Part shown: piece by piece, positions 48,687 through 57,223 of the stretch | Layout: each line of letters starts with the position of its first letter | How positions within the stretch are numbered: position 1 is the first letter of the stretch | DNA from: Flavobacterium paronense | GTDB taxonomy: Bacteria; Bacteroidota; Bacteroidia; Flavobacteriales; Flavobacteriaceae | Length of the DNA: 64,000 bases | Assembly (NCBI RefSeq): GCF_030409795.1 | Contig: NZ_JAUFQN010000019.1 | Location: 2,356,001-2,420,000, forward strand | Reading direction: 5' to 3' | Notes under the pieces: model-generated | What the model was told of the DNA's origin: nothing | Databases searched by the model: none | The model's input: only the letters and a program-made list of their open reading frames with translations | Program-made: the position numbers and the translations under genes

Positions 48687-49955
48687 TTACGCTTTTAATA
48701 ACTCAATCCCAACAGCACATTGTAAACATTTGCTTCGATTACAGTACTCATTTTTGAGTTGCAACAACGATTGGCTTTCAAAAGCATTCTTAGCTTTAAT
48801 TCCAAAATTGGAAAATTTTTCAATGATAATATTATTTTCGGCTGCAATTTCCCGAAGCAAATCTAATAAAGATTCTGATGCTTCTTTACCTAGACTTTTA
48901 GCATTGGCAAACTGAATTGGAACAATTGTATTAATGATTAACAAATCGATGAATGACTTTGAGAACTGTTTTTTCTTCTTTGGACTTTCTTTATCAAACT
49001 GATAATGCGTTTGCCAATAATCGGTTATAGTAATTTCAAAAAGCTGACGCAATTCCTTTACTGTTCTCGCAACAATCACTTTTGAAAATAAATTTTGTTG
49101 CTTATGATATAGCATTGCCAATTGGGCCAGTCTTATCGTCGGGAAATTATCAGGTCTATGTTTAAAAAACTGAACTGGATCAATAGTGCCTTTTTTTAAT
49201 TGGTGTTTTTGGGAAATATACTCAAATCTGTTTTTCAAATCTTTAGTGTAGTTATCCTGAACATCAAGCGGAAATAGATCTGTTGTTCCGAAAAGTAAGC
49301 TCTCTAAATTGGCTACGTCGGCACTTTCTTTTCTGATAATTGAAAACGGAATTAATTTAGCCATTTTCATAAAAGTCTCTCCATTAGTATTCAAACCAAA
49401 GTTCTTTGCGAGCATACAAAACAAAACAGCTTCCCAATTATTTTCCGTTTCTTTCAGCAATTGTTCTATCGGATTGTATTTTCGTTCCAATCTTTCAACA
49501 AACAATCGCTCTTGCCAATTAGCCAAAACAAAACTATCGATAGTTGCCATTTGGCTTTCACAATAAATCCAAGATTTTGGTGATGCTAATGCCTGATAAT
49601 TTTCTAAATCCTTTTTCGCTATATATTTTTTAAGTTCCAAAACCTGGATTTCAGTATTGTCTTTTCTAAAAACCGGTGTATCATGTTCCCAAACAACATG
49701 AAGAATAACATTGTCATAATTGGCATCTTTCTCGTGATGATGTAAATACCAATCGGAAGATTTGATATGAATTTCAATATTGCCTGCCCATTTTTGATTT
49801 CCTATACTTATTTGGGCATTAAAAAAATCCGGACCAGCTTGTTGCAAATAATTTCCACAATGGAGTATTGTGAGCAATTCTCCCGAAACAGTTGTAAGGT
49901 TAGAAAAGTCAAACTTCTTATATTGCCATATATAATGAAGAAAATCTTCTTTCAC
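48687..49955 (-). CDS. DUF2851 family protein
   Basis: 422 residues, cytosolic. It starts with the family hallmark LHYIWQYKKFDFSNLTTVSGELLTILHCGNYLQQAGPDFFNAQI and contains GNIEIHIKSSDWYLHHHEKD. The C terminus ends CNRSKCLQCAVGIELLKA, with three close Cys that may bind a metal. Function unknown; members are widespread in Bacteroidota. It is the first gene of the DUF2851-PspC-HHH-acyl-CoA dehydrogenase unit; no consensus promoter was found in the short upstream region. Confidence 0.88.
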   Translation of the reverse strand: MKEDFLHYIWQYKKFDFSNLTTVSGELLTILHCGNYLQQAGPDFFNAQISIGNQKWAGNIEIHIKSSDWYLHHHEKDANYDNVILHVVWEHDTPVFRKDNTEIQVLELKKYIAKKDLENYQALASPKSWIYCESQMATIDSFVLANWQERLFVERLERKYNPIEQLLKETENNWEAVLFCMLAKNFGLNTNGETFMKMAKLIPFSIIRKESADVANLESLLFGTTDLFPLDVQDNYTKDLKNRFEYISQKHQLKKGTIDPVQFFKHRPDNFPTIRLAQLAMLYHKQQNLFSKVIVARTVKELRQLFEITITDYWQTHYQFDKESPKKKKQFSKSFIDLLIINTIVPIQFANAKSLGKEASESLLDLLREIAAENNIIIEKFSNFGIKAKNAFESQSLLQLKNEYCNRSKCLQCAVGIELLKA

Positions 49956-50042
49956 GGTTTTTAATTTTCATCTAAAGTAAGAAAATTACTTTTATATTAA
50001 AAATATTTGTAATGAAAAAAATACTTTTTAATACATTTTGAT

Positions 50043-50084
50043 AAAAAAAAGAGCCAAGAACATATTACTGCTTCTTGACTCTTA
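50043..50084 (-). terminator. Terminator of the CBS-domain synthase gene
   Basis: On the minus strand AAGAGTCAAGAA pairs with TTCTTGGCTCTT (one mismatch) over a 10-11 base loop, followed by eight T. Confidence 0.75.
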
Positions 50085-50100
50085 ACTATTGATTATTGCT

Positions 50101-51462
50101 TTATTTAATAGAACTAATAATATCGTGCTTGGTAATAATGTGGTGTTTCCCATTACCCAAATCTACTAAAACCGCCTGATTGTCTTTGTTAATTAATTTG
50201 GAAATTTCTTCAATTGGCGCATTGGCACTAACAATTGGATAAGGTTTTCCCATTATTTCTCTAATAGGTTTATCGGCAATGTTTCTGTCTTCTACATAAC
50301 TTCTGAACAAATCGGTTTCGTCTAAGCTTCCCACAAAACCAGTAGTGTCAATTACAGGAATTTGAGAAATATTATATTTTTTCAAACGTTCTATTGCATG
50401 CGAAACAAGCTCTTCAGTTCTGACCACTACCAATGGTTTGTCTTTGTGGTCTTTGATAACATCTTCGGCTTTGGTGATTTCTTCATCCAAAAACCCTCTT
50501 TCGCGCATCCAATCATCGTTGAACATTTTTCCAACATAACGGCTTCCTGAATCGTGGAATAAAACCACAACAACATCGTCTTTAGTGAAATGTTCTTTCA
50601 ATTGGTGTAGGCCTTTCACACAAGAACCAGCTGAATTCCCTACAAAAATTCCTTCTTCTAAAGCAATTCTTCTGGTGTAAACTGCAGCATCTTTATCGGT
50701 TACTTTTGTAAAACCATCAATCAATGAAAAGTCAACGTTTTTTGGAAGGATATCTTCTCCAATTCCTTCGGTGATATAGGAATAGATTTCGTTCTCGTCA
50801 AAAATTCCGGTTTCGTGGTATTTTTTAAATACAGAACCATAGGTATCAATTCCCCAAATTTTAATATTCGGATTTTTCTCTTTCAGGTATTTTCCAATTC
50901 CTGAAATGGTTCCACCTGTTCCTACCCCAACAACAAAATGAGTAACTTTTCCATCAGTTTGTTCCCAAATCTCAGGACCCGTTTGTTCATAATGCGCAAT
51001 CGCATTGGATGGGTTATCATATTGATTTACGTACCAGGAATTTGGAATTTCAGTACCTAATCTTTTGGAAACGGAATAGTAGGAACGCGGATCAGTTGGC
51101 TCCACATCAGTAGGACAGACAATAACTTTAGCACCAACAGCTCGCAGTATATCCATTTTTTCTTTGGATTGCTTGTCGGTAATTACGAAAATACATTTGT
51201 ATCCTTTTACAATGGCGGCAAGTGCTAACCCCATACCAGTATTTCCGGATGTTCCTTCGATGATGGTTCCGCCTGGTTTTAATCTACCGTCGGCTTCGGC
51301 ATCTTCAACCATTTTTAGTGCCATTCGGTCTTTGGTAGAATTGCCTGGATTGAAGGTTTCTACTTTGGCTAAAACCAAAGCATCAATTCCTGCTACAACT
51401 TTGTTTAATTTTACTAAAGGTGTGTTACCTATAGTTCCTAATATGTTTTCTGCGTATGTCAT
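50101..51462 (-). CDS. PLP-dependent cystathionine beta-synthase/cysteine synthase with CBS domains
   Basis: 453 residues. The PLP fold of the cysteine synthase family: the lysine that binds PLP is K44 in NPGNSTKDRMA, the phosphate/substrate loop is SGNTGMGLA (72-80), and a GTGGTISG loop follows. From about 335 to the end are two CBS motifs, which usually bind adenosyl ligands. Substrate specificity (serine plus homocysteine, or O-acetylserine plus sulfide) is not fixed by sequence. The heme-binding N-terminal part of human CBS is absent. It has its own consensus promoter at 51499-51528. Confidence 0.93.
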   Translation of the reverse strand: MTYAENILGTIGNTPLVKLNKVVAGIDALVLAKVETFNPGNSTKDRMALKMVEDAEADGRLKPGGTIIEGTSGNTGMGLALAAIVKGYKCIFVITDKQSKEKMDILRAVGAKVIVCPTDVEPTDPRSYYSVSKRLGTEIPNSWYVNQYDNPSNAIAHYEQTGPEIWEQTDGKVTHFVVGVGTGGTISGIGKYLKEKNPNIKIWGIDTYGSVFKKYHETGIFDENEIYSYITEGIGEDILPKNVDFSLIDGFTKVTDKDAAVYTRRIALEEGIFVGNSAGSCVKGLHQLKEHFTKDDVVVVLFHDSGSRYVGKMFNDDWMRERGFLDEEITKAEDVIKDHKDKPLVVVRTEELVSHAIERLKKYNISQIPVIDTTGFVGSLDETDLFRSYVEDRNIADKPIREIMGKPYPIVSANAPIEEISKLINKDNQAVLVDLGNGKHHIITKHDIISSIK

Positions 51463-51498
51463 TTCTTTGAGTTACTGAGCCTTTTTTATTTATAGCTA

Positions 51499-51528
51499 CA
51501 AAGATATTGATAAAAAGAAGGTTTGCAA
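51499..51528 (-). promoter_or_regulatory. Consensus promoter of the CBS-domain synthase gene
   Basis: On the minus strand TTG (51528-51526), 19-base spacer, TATCTTTG (51506-51499). The leader before the ATG at 51462 would be about 30 bases. Confidence 0.7.
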
Positions 51529-51540
51529 GTTTGGAGAACG

Positions 51541-51645
51541 TTAATTCGAAAACGTTTGCGTGCGTGATGGAAACGGCATCCTTTTGTCTCGTTCTTAAAA
51601 CGAGACAAAAGATATAGTGGACAGCGCGTTTTCACGCCCAAGAAA
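51541..51645. repeat. Structured intergenic element (perfect 13-bp hairpin with conserved flanks)
   Basis: CTTTTGTCTCGTT (51581-51593) and AACGAGACAAAAG (51599-51611) are exact inverted copies around CTTAA. Outside them GCGTGA (51562-51567) pairs with TCACGC (51632-51637), so the whole element can fold into one long branched hairpin. The flanks GGAAACGGCATCC and GATATAGTGGACAGC resemble an intergenic motif I remember from many Flavobacterium genomes. It lies directly after the porin stop codon on the minus strand. It is either a terminator, a structured RNA or a mobile palindrome. Confidence 0.7.
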
Positions 51646-51648
51646 AAA

Positions 51649-53571
51649 CTATTGGAAGAATGTCCAAACCAAACCAAATCGAATCATGAAATCGCGATAC
51701 GGATAATTGGGTGCTGTATAGAAATTATTGCCGGTCATTTTGGAGTTAAAATGTTCTGCTTTTAGGAAAATTCTAGTTTGGCGAATTCTTGCATTGATAA
51801 AGAAATCTACCATTGGAAAATCGCCCACCTTTTTTTCGTTTTGCACAAATGCTTCTGCGGTAACCGGATTGTAATCGTTTATATAATATTTTGTGAAATA
51901 ATTAAATATAAAACCCGTTTGAAGATATAAGGCTTTTTTGAAATAATAATTAGTGAAATAAAGTGAATTTCTAGTGACTATTTGTGGCACATTAAGAATG
52001 TCCTCTTTTTGATCTACTTGCTGATACAAAACGGTATTGTCTAAAGCTAATTTCCACCATTTGAACTCACGACTCACTTTTACCGATAAATAATTTATGG
52101 CTTTGTCGTATTGTTTTGGGGAGATAATTTGCTGTTGCGGATTAGTAACATCATTACTAAAATACAAATAATCTTTGATAGAACTTATTTGCAACGAAGC
52201 AGTAAGCCATTGCGTTTTTGCGGTGGCTTCGATGTTGTTTATTTTTTCATTTTTAAAATCATTGTTCCAATTATAATCAACATAACTGCTTTGGTATAAA
52301 TTGTAAATATGATCTGGAATTTTATTTACCATTTGGTATTGAAAAATAAACTCGTTTTTGTCGTTGAGTTTGTAGTTTAGCCTTGCATCTAAGTTAGACA
52401 TTGGCTGATTTGAAATCGAATTGGAATAGGTAAACGTTCCGTTCCATTTGCTTTTTTGGTAATCGTATTGTCCGCCAACGGTATTGATTTTATCATTTAA
52501 CGAACTCGAAATTATTCCAGAATCTAATATCAATATTTTGTTGTAATAATAATTATAGCGGAAGTCTTCTGCAAAAAACTGGAATTTTCCAAGTAGTGAA
52601 TTTTCATAAATAGCACCTACTTTATTATACATTCGGTTAAAACGCGTATGATCGTTTATATTACTGGTAACGTACGAATCCCCGAATCGATTAATATTCG
52701 TATTCCCAACAGTTGATGGCACCGTAACTTGGTTGTATTCAAAAAATTTATTTTCGTAATTGAACTGGTGGGTTAGATATAAATTGTTGTCGCCTTTTGT
52801 ACTGTTTATTCTGAAATTGTGATCAAAAAAAGTACGTTTCCCTTTCATAAAAGTTTTGGCATCTTTGAGATATACCTCAAGTCTGGCACGGTTTGAAAAT
52901 GCGCCATCGCCGCTTTCAAAATCTTCGATGGTTGTAATTCCACCGTTCTCTCCGTTCAGAAAATCTTGTCCTGTGAAATGAAAATTTAGATAGTATCTTT
53001 TATTTAGTGTATTATAGCTAGATGTAAATCTGAAATTTCCTGTGCTCGAAAGTTGATTGACATATTTCCCCAAAGAACGCAGTCCTTTAAAAGCAACAGA
53101 CATATTAAAACGTTCTGAAGTATTAACCGTTATAAAAGCATCAATAGATTGCCCTTGTTCCATAGTAGTTTTGAAATACAACTCTGTTATAGGTGTTGCA
53201 ACCGAATAATATTTGATATCGTTAACGCCTATATAATTAAACTGTTTTCCAGAGAAGCCAATTTCGGGAAATGAGGTGAATTTTTTTAAACCGAAATCAA
53301 GAACTGTATACGTTTGTCCTTCATTAGCAAAGGGAAGCAATCCAAATATGTCTTTTCGCAAATAGTTGTATTCGTATTCTTTTTTGATGGTTAAAGAAGT
53401 GTCTACATAAGTTGTATCTCTTTGCAAAGTGATAATTCTATATTGGTTGTAAGCGGCTTTGGGGGCTTTCTTTTCTACATCTTTAGTGGTATCATCTTCT
53501 TTTGAGTTCTCAATTTGTGAGAAACCAATAGAAAAATTCAATAAAAAAAGGGCAATTAATACGTATTTCAT
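51649..53571 (-). CDS. Putative outer-membrane porin (beta-barrel)
   Basis: 640 residues. Signal peptide MKYVLIALFLLNFSIGFS-QI, then alternating beta strands through the length and a C-terminal strand ending RFGLVWTFFQ, typical of outer-membrane barrels. It resembles the Bacteroidota putative porin family (Porin_10-like): LPFANEGQTYTVLDFGLKKF and YLTHQFNYENKFFEYNQ. It presumably forms a channel; the substrate is unknown. There is a TATTTTTGC -7 box just upstream (53588-53596). Confidence 0.88.
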   Translation of the reverse strand: MKYVLIALFLLNFSIGFSQIENSKEDDTTKDVEKKAPKAAYNQYRIITLQRDTTYVDTSLTIKKEYEYNYLRKDIFGLLPFANEGQTYTVLDFGLKKFTSFPEIGFSGKQFNYIGVNDIKYYSVATPITELYFKTTMEQGQSIDAFITVNTSERFNMSVAFKGLRSLGKYVNQLSSTGNFRFTSSYNTLNKRYYLNFHFTGQDFLNGENGGITTIEDFESGDGAFSNRARLEVYLKDAKTFMKGKRTFFDHNFRINSTKGDNNLYLTHQFNYENKFFEYNQVTVPSTVGNTNINRFGDSYVTSNINDHTRFNRMYNKVGAIYENSLLGKFQFFAEDFRYNYYYNKILILDSGIISSSLNDKINTVGGQYDYQKSKWNGTFTYSNSISNQPMSNLDARLNYKLNDKNEFIFQYQMVNKIPDHIYNLYQSSYVDYNWNNDFKNEKINNIEATAKTQWLTASLQISSIKDYLYFSNDVTNPQQQIISPKQYDKAINYLSVKVSREFKWWKLALDNTVLYQQVDQKEDILNVPQIVTRNSLYFTNYYFKKALYLQTGFIFNYFTKYYINDYNPVTAEAFVQNEKKVGDFPMVDFFINARIRQTRIFLKAEHFNSKMTGNNFYTAPNYPYRDFMIRFGLVWTFFQ

Positions 53572-53587
53572 CTTAAACTATTTCGAA

Positions 53588-53596
53588 GCAAAAATA
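53588..53596 (-). promoter_or_regulatory. Candidate -7 box of the porin promoter
   Basis: Minus-strand TATTTTTGC, 16 bases before the ATG. No TTG at 17-23 bases; the region upstream of the box is the terminator of the protease gene. Confidence 0.4.
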
Positions 53597-53622
53597 CATA
53601 AAACAATTTGGAATAAAATCAT

Positions 53623-53655
53623 AAAAAAACCATCACAAATAATTGAGATGGTTTT
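53623..53655 (-). terminator. Terminator of the S8 protease gene
   Basis: AAAACCATC (53626-53634) / GATGGTTTT (53647-53655) with a 12-base loop, followed on the minus strand by TTTTTTTA. Confidence 0.8.
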
Positions 53656-53675
53656 ACTATAATTCATTGAAAAAG

Positions 53676-55538
53676 TTACTCTTTAATAAATTTTTTGGTA
53701 ACCGAATTATTATCTGATTTAAATGTTACAAAATAAACACCCGAGGAAAGACTTGAAACGTCAATACTGTTATTTATAGCATTTACTGATTTGTAAATTT
53801 GTTTGCCGGAGATGTCGTTAATTGTGATATCAGAAACTGTAGTATTATTTTTTACAATAAAATTCAAAACAGAAGCTGCAGGATTAGGATAAATAAAAAT
53901 ACTAGTATCAAAATCATAGTCTCTGGTGTTTAAACTTAATTGATTAGTTGCATTAGCAATCAATGAGAAAACTTGAGAACCACCAGTCAGTGTTCCTTTA
54001 TGAGTAACCTGAATGGTATAAATTCCTGGTTGCGCATCAACAATCTCTACTTTTTCAACATTATCAACATCATTTTCTTCTGTGTTTATTGCTGGTGAAG
54101 TTGGGTCTTCAACATATAACTTCCAAGGATAATAAATGGTACCGTCTTTTAAAATCTTTAAATCAAGATTATTTTTAAGTCTTGCAGCTCTATTATCAAT
54201 ATCATTTGCATTATTTGAAGTTCCTTGCGGATCAGTCCAGCAAATTGTTGCTGATAATTTTTGAGTAGATGCAATTGAAATTTGTTTTGTAAAAGTCTGA
54301 CCAACATTTAAGGTGTTTTCTTCTAAAACTGTTGAAACATTTCTATTTGTAATAATATTTGCAGCTAATTCAGCATTTGCTAATCCCCAGCCAAATTCAT
54401 AATCCGGACCTGGATATAAACCTGCTTCTTTAGCTGAATGGCATATCAATCCACGAACAGTTGAAGCTCTCATGTAAGTTGATGGATTAAGATTGTTATA
54501 GTGCTTTTGAAGCAATAATATCATTCCTGTTATGGCTGGAGTTGCCATTGAAGTTCCTTGATAAGTATCATAAGAAGCATTGCCACTACTAACGCAAGAG
54601 CTTACGCCAACACCTTTTGCTGAAATATCGGGTTTAATTCTACCATCATCTGTTGGTCCATAATTACTAAATGAACTCATAACAACACTGCTTTCACTTG
54701 TATAATTCGAAACTTCATTAACAGCTGCAACCACCAGACTATTTTTAGAAGTAGCAAATCCAGTTAGTAAATCATAACCTCCTTTATTACCCACTTGAGC
54801 AATTGTAAAATCATCTCTGTCATTTCCTGCAGCAACACATATTTGATAATAAGGATTAGCATAGGCTGCATTATCTATTTGTATAGATGAAGCATCGTAT
54901 TGTCCAAACTTGGCATCTGACAAACTTGACGCAATATAGCCATAAGAGTGATTAGAAGCTAAATAACCTGCAGCACCAAAAGCCAGAAACTCAGAATAAT
55001 CAGAAGTCCAATCGTAGGTTTTTGCTTGTGCTCCATACGCAATTCCTTTTCTAAGTGGGCTAAAACCTGAAGCCATAATAGTTCCGGTAACATGAGTACT
55101 GTGCGAACTTAGGGTTGCTGCTGCATCGCTCAAGGTTACCTTACCACCCACAAACTCTTGATGTGTATCTCTTACTTTTCCGCCATCCCAAACACCAGCT
55201 GTCATACCAGTACCAGTTACACTTAATCCAAGACTTCCTCCGGGATACATTTTATTTGTCCCTAAAGTTACTGAAGAACCTTGGTTATAAATGGTATAAA
55301 AAATTGGAGTCCCATCATCCTCAATTCTTTGTAATGACATTTTTTCACTATCAACAAAAGGATGTTGTTTTTTATAATCATCAATTCTTTTTTGCTGTAC
55401 TATAGAAAATTCTTCATTACTTTTCTTAAGTCTAGCAATCTCAGTTTGATTATTGGAAGCGGCAATTTTTTGTCTTTCTGCAATAGTTTGGCTGAAAACA
55501 AAAAAAGGAAAAAATAAAAGTGCAAATAGTGTTTTCAT
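53676..55538 (-). CDS. T9SS-secreted subtilisin-like serine protease (S8)
   Basis: 620 residues. Signal peptide MKTLFALLFFPFFVFS-QT, then a propeptide-like stretch. Catalytic triad: D118 (TAGVWDGGKVRD), H149 (SSHSTHVTG), S330 (YQGTSMATP), with oxyanion N239 (VAAGND). After the catalytic domain comes a beta-rich P-like region. The last 80 or so residues (FIYPNPAASVLNFIV to KKFIKE) form a T9SS type A sorting domain with the PNP motif. It is an extracellular protease. It follows SusC/SusD on the same strand but behind a strong terminator, so joint function in peptide use is an inference from gene order. Confidence 0.95.
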   Translation of the reverse strand: MKTLFALLFFPFFVFSQTIAERQKIAASNNQTEIARLKKSNEEFSIVQQKRIDDYKKQHPFVDSEKMSLQRIEDDGTPIFYTIYNQGSSVTLGTNKMYPGGSLGLSVTGTGMTAGVWDGGKVRDTHQEFVGGKVTLSDAAATLSSHSTHVTGTIMASGFSPLRKGIAYGAQAKTYDWTSDYSEFLAFGAAGYLASNHSYGYIASSLSDAKFGQYDASSIQIDNAAYANPYYQICVAAGNDRDDFTIAQVGNKGGYDLLTGFATSKNSLVVAAVNEVSNYTSESSVVMSSFSNYGPTDDGRIKPDISAKGVGVSSCVSSGNASYDTYQGTSMATPAITGMILLLQKHYNNLNPSTYMRASTVRGLICHSAKEAGLYPGPDYEFGWGLANAELAANIITNRNVSTVLEENTLNVGQTFTKQISIASTQKLSATICWTDPQGTSNNANDIDNRAARLKNNLDLKILKDGTIYYPWKLYVEDPTSPAINTEENDVDNVEKVEIVDAQPGIYTIQVTHKGTLTGGSQVFSLIANATNQLSLNTRDYDFDTSIFIYPNPAASVLNFIVKNNTTVSDITINDISGKQIYKSVNAINNSIDVSSLSSGVYFVTFKSDNNSVTKKFIKE

Positions 55539-55554
55539 AAATTGTATTTGTTAC

Positions 55555-55589
55555 AAAAAAACCTTTTTCTATAAAGAAAAAGGTTTTTT
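55555..55589 (-). terminator. Terminator of the SusC/SusD pair
   Basis: 15-bp stem AAAAAACCTTTTTCT / AGAAAAAGGTTTTTT with loop ATAA, T-rich on the minus strand, 21 bases after the susD-like stop. Confidence 0.85.
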
Positions 55590-55609
55590 TTAATAGTACT
55601 TAAAATATT

Positions 55610-57208
55610 TTAATTGTATCCAGGATTCTGTTGTGCAGCAATACCAGGATTACCATTAATCTCATCCAATGGAATTGGCAAAGTAAATCTATAATCATTA
55701 TTAGGAATAGACAACGGAGAACCAGTAATTTGATCATCTGTTGGGTCTCTATCAAGTGTTTGATTTGCTAGGGTACCTAATCTTTTCATGTCAATATATC
55801 TAAAACCTTCAAAACATAACTCTAATCTTCTTTCTGCTAAAATACCAGCCCAAGCAGCTGTTGCGTCAGCATATACAGGTAAAGGTTGAGCTCCTAAAAA
55901 GTTTCTAGCGTCTTTGATTTGTTTAATAACTGAAGCGACAGAGTTAGTAGCTCCATTAATGTTTCCTTCACTTGCATAACATTCAGCAAGGATGAAATAC
56001 ATTTCAGAAAGTCTAAATACTTTTATGTCATTTCTAGTAACAAATCCTGTTTTTCCTGGATACTTATCAATTACGATTACATCTGTTGCGATATAATTTG
56101 GATCAGTAGCATAGTTAACATTGTATATAGATGTTGGATCAACATTAGCATATCTTCTTACATCACCAGAAGTTGCACCAAGTTTGTTGAACAAAGCTCT
56201 ACCAACTTCAAATAACGGAGAACCAGCAAGGTTAGAACTATTGGTAGTAAATTGTGTTGCAACGTTTTCCCATGTTGTTCCAGCTGCAGGTCTGTCAAGC
56301 GACCATATAATTTCGCCTTGAGCTAAATCAGCCCACATTCTTCTGTATGGATTTGTTGTTGTCGCCCCATAAAAAGAGTTATTCCAAGCTGTTGTTGCTG
56401 ATGGAATTGCAAAAGGATTAGTTGGTGCACCAGCAGGCACAGGGTTAGCAAGCGTAAGAGAAACGCCAGCAGTTGCAATTGCATCCTGAGCATATTGTTT
56501 TGCTAATGTATAATTACCTCTGTATAAATACATTCTTGCTCTTAAAGCAGTAATCATAGGTTTAGAAACAAACTTGTAAGGCGTTGTAGCCGATGGCACA
56601 ACATTAGCAAAAGCATAATTTAAATCGTCTTCAATTTGAGCAAATACTAAACCATTAGCAACTCTAGGAAGTTTATCACTTGCTGCAGGCACATTTGTAA
56701 ATAACATCACTCCAAGTGCATTGTCATCTTTTAAATCTGTAGAGAAGTAAGTTAATAACTCAAAATAGCTAAACGCTCTTAATGCTCTGGCTTGAGCCAA
56801 AATAGAATTATAAGTAGCTAATTGAGTTGGGTCAGTTGGAACCGGTACTTGATCATTAGCCATTCTTAAAAGTCTGTTACATCTGTTAATAGTTTGATAA
56901 TTATCAAACCAAATGTCACTTACAACCTGTTCTCCTGTTAAAAGGAAAAATCGGTGAAGATTTAAGTCTTGCCCACCATTACCTCTACCAACACTGCATT
57001 CGTCAGTAAACTTACCTGTAAACCCAATCTGATTAGATGTCGAAACCCCAGCATAAGTACCATTTAGGTAGCTTTGTAATCCGGAAATATCTGTTATTGC
57101 CGATTCATTTAGTTCTCCATCCTGAACAATATTATAGGCATCTTCACAGGAAGAAAACAAAAACATCGTAAAAAAACTAGAGATAAAAATTAATTTTATT
57201 CTTTTCAT
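55610..57208 (-). CDS. SusD/RagB-family outer-membrane lipoprotein
   Basis: 532 residues. Lipoprotein signal MKRIKLIFISSFFTMFLFSSC with lipobox F-S-S-C. SusD hallmarks: YNIVQDGELNES near the N terminus, the TPR-like middle (NRCNRLLRMANDQVPVP, ALRAFSYFELLTYF), and the C-terminal LAERRLELCFEGFRYIDMKRLG with PIPLDEINGNPG. It caps the SusC channel on the cell surface and binds the ligand. It starts 15 bases after the SusC gene. The ligand (glycan or peptide) is not evident. Confidence 0.95.
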   Translation of the reverse strand: MKRIKLIFISSFFTMFLFSSCEDAYNIVQDGELNESAITDISGLQSYLNGTYAGVSTSNQIGFTGKFTDECSVGRGNGGQDLNLHRFFLLTGEQVVSDIWFDNYQTINRCNRLLRMANDQVPVPTDPTQLATYNSILAQARALRAFSYFELLTYFSTDLKDDNALGVMLFTNVPAASDKLPRVANGLVFAQIEDDLNYAFANVVPSATTPYKFVSKPMITALRARMYLYRGNYTLAKQYAQDAIATAGVSLTLANPVPAGAPTNPFAIPSATTAWNNSFYGATTTNPYRRMWADLAQGEIIWSLDRPAAGTTWENVATQFTTNSSNLAGSPLFEVGRALFNKLGATSGDVRRYANVDPTSIYNVNYATDPNYIATDVIVIDKYPGKTGFVTRNDIKVFRLSEMYFILAECYASEGNINGATNSVASVIKQIKDARNFLGAQPLPVYADATAAWAGILAERRLELCFEGFRYIDMKRLGTLANQTLDRDPTDDQITGSPLSIPNNDYRFTLPIPLDEINGNPGIAAQQNPGYN

Positions 57209-57223
57209 GATATATATTTTTTT

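Noticed and set aside
51486..51677. 63-residue minus-strand ORF across the structured element
   Set aside because: It overlaps the porin 3' end and its sequence is just a translation of the hairpin element; no signal, start context or family.
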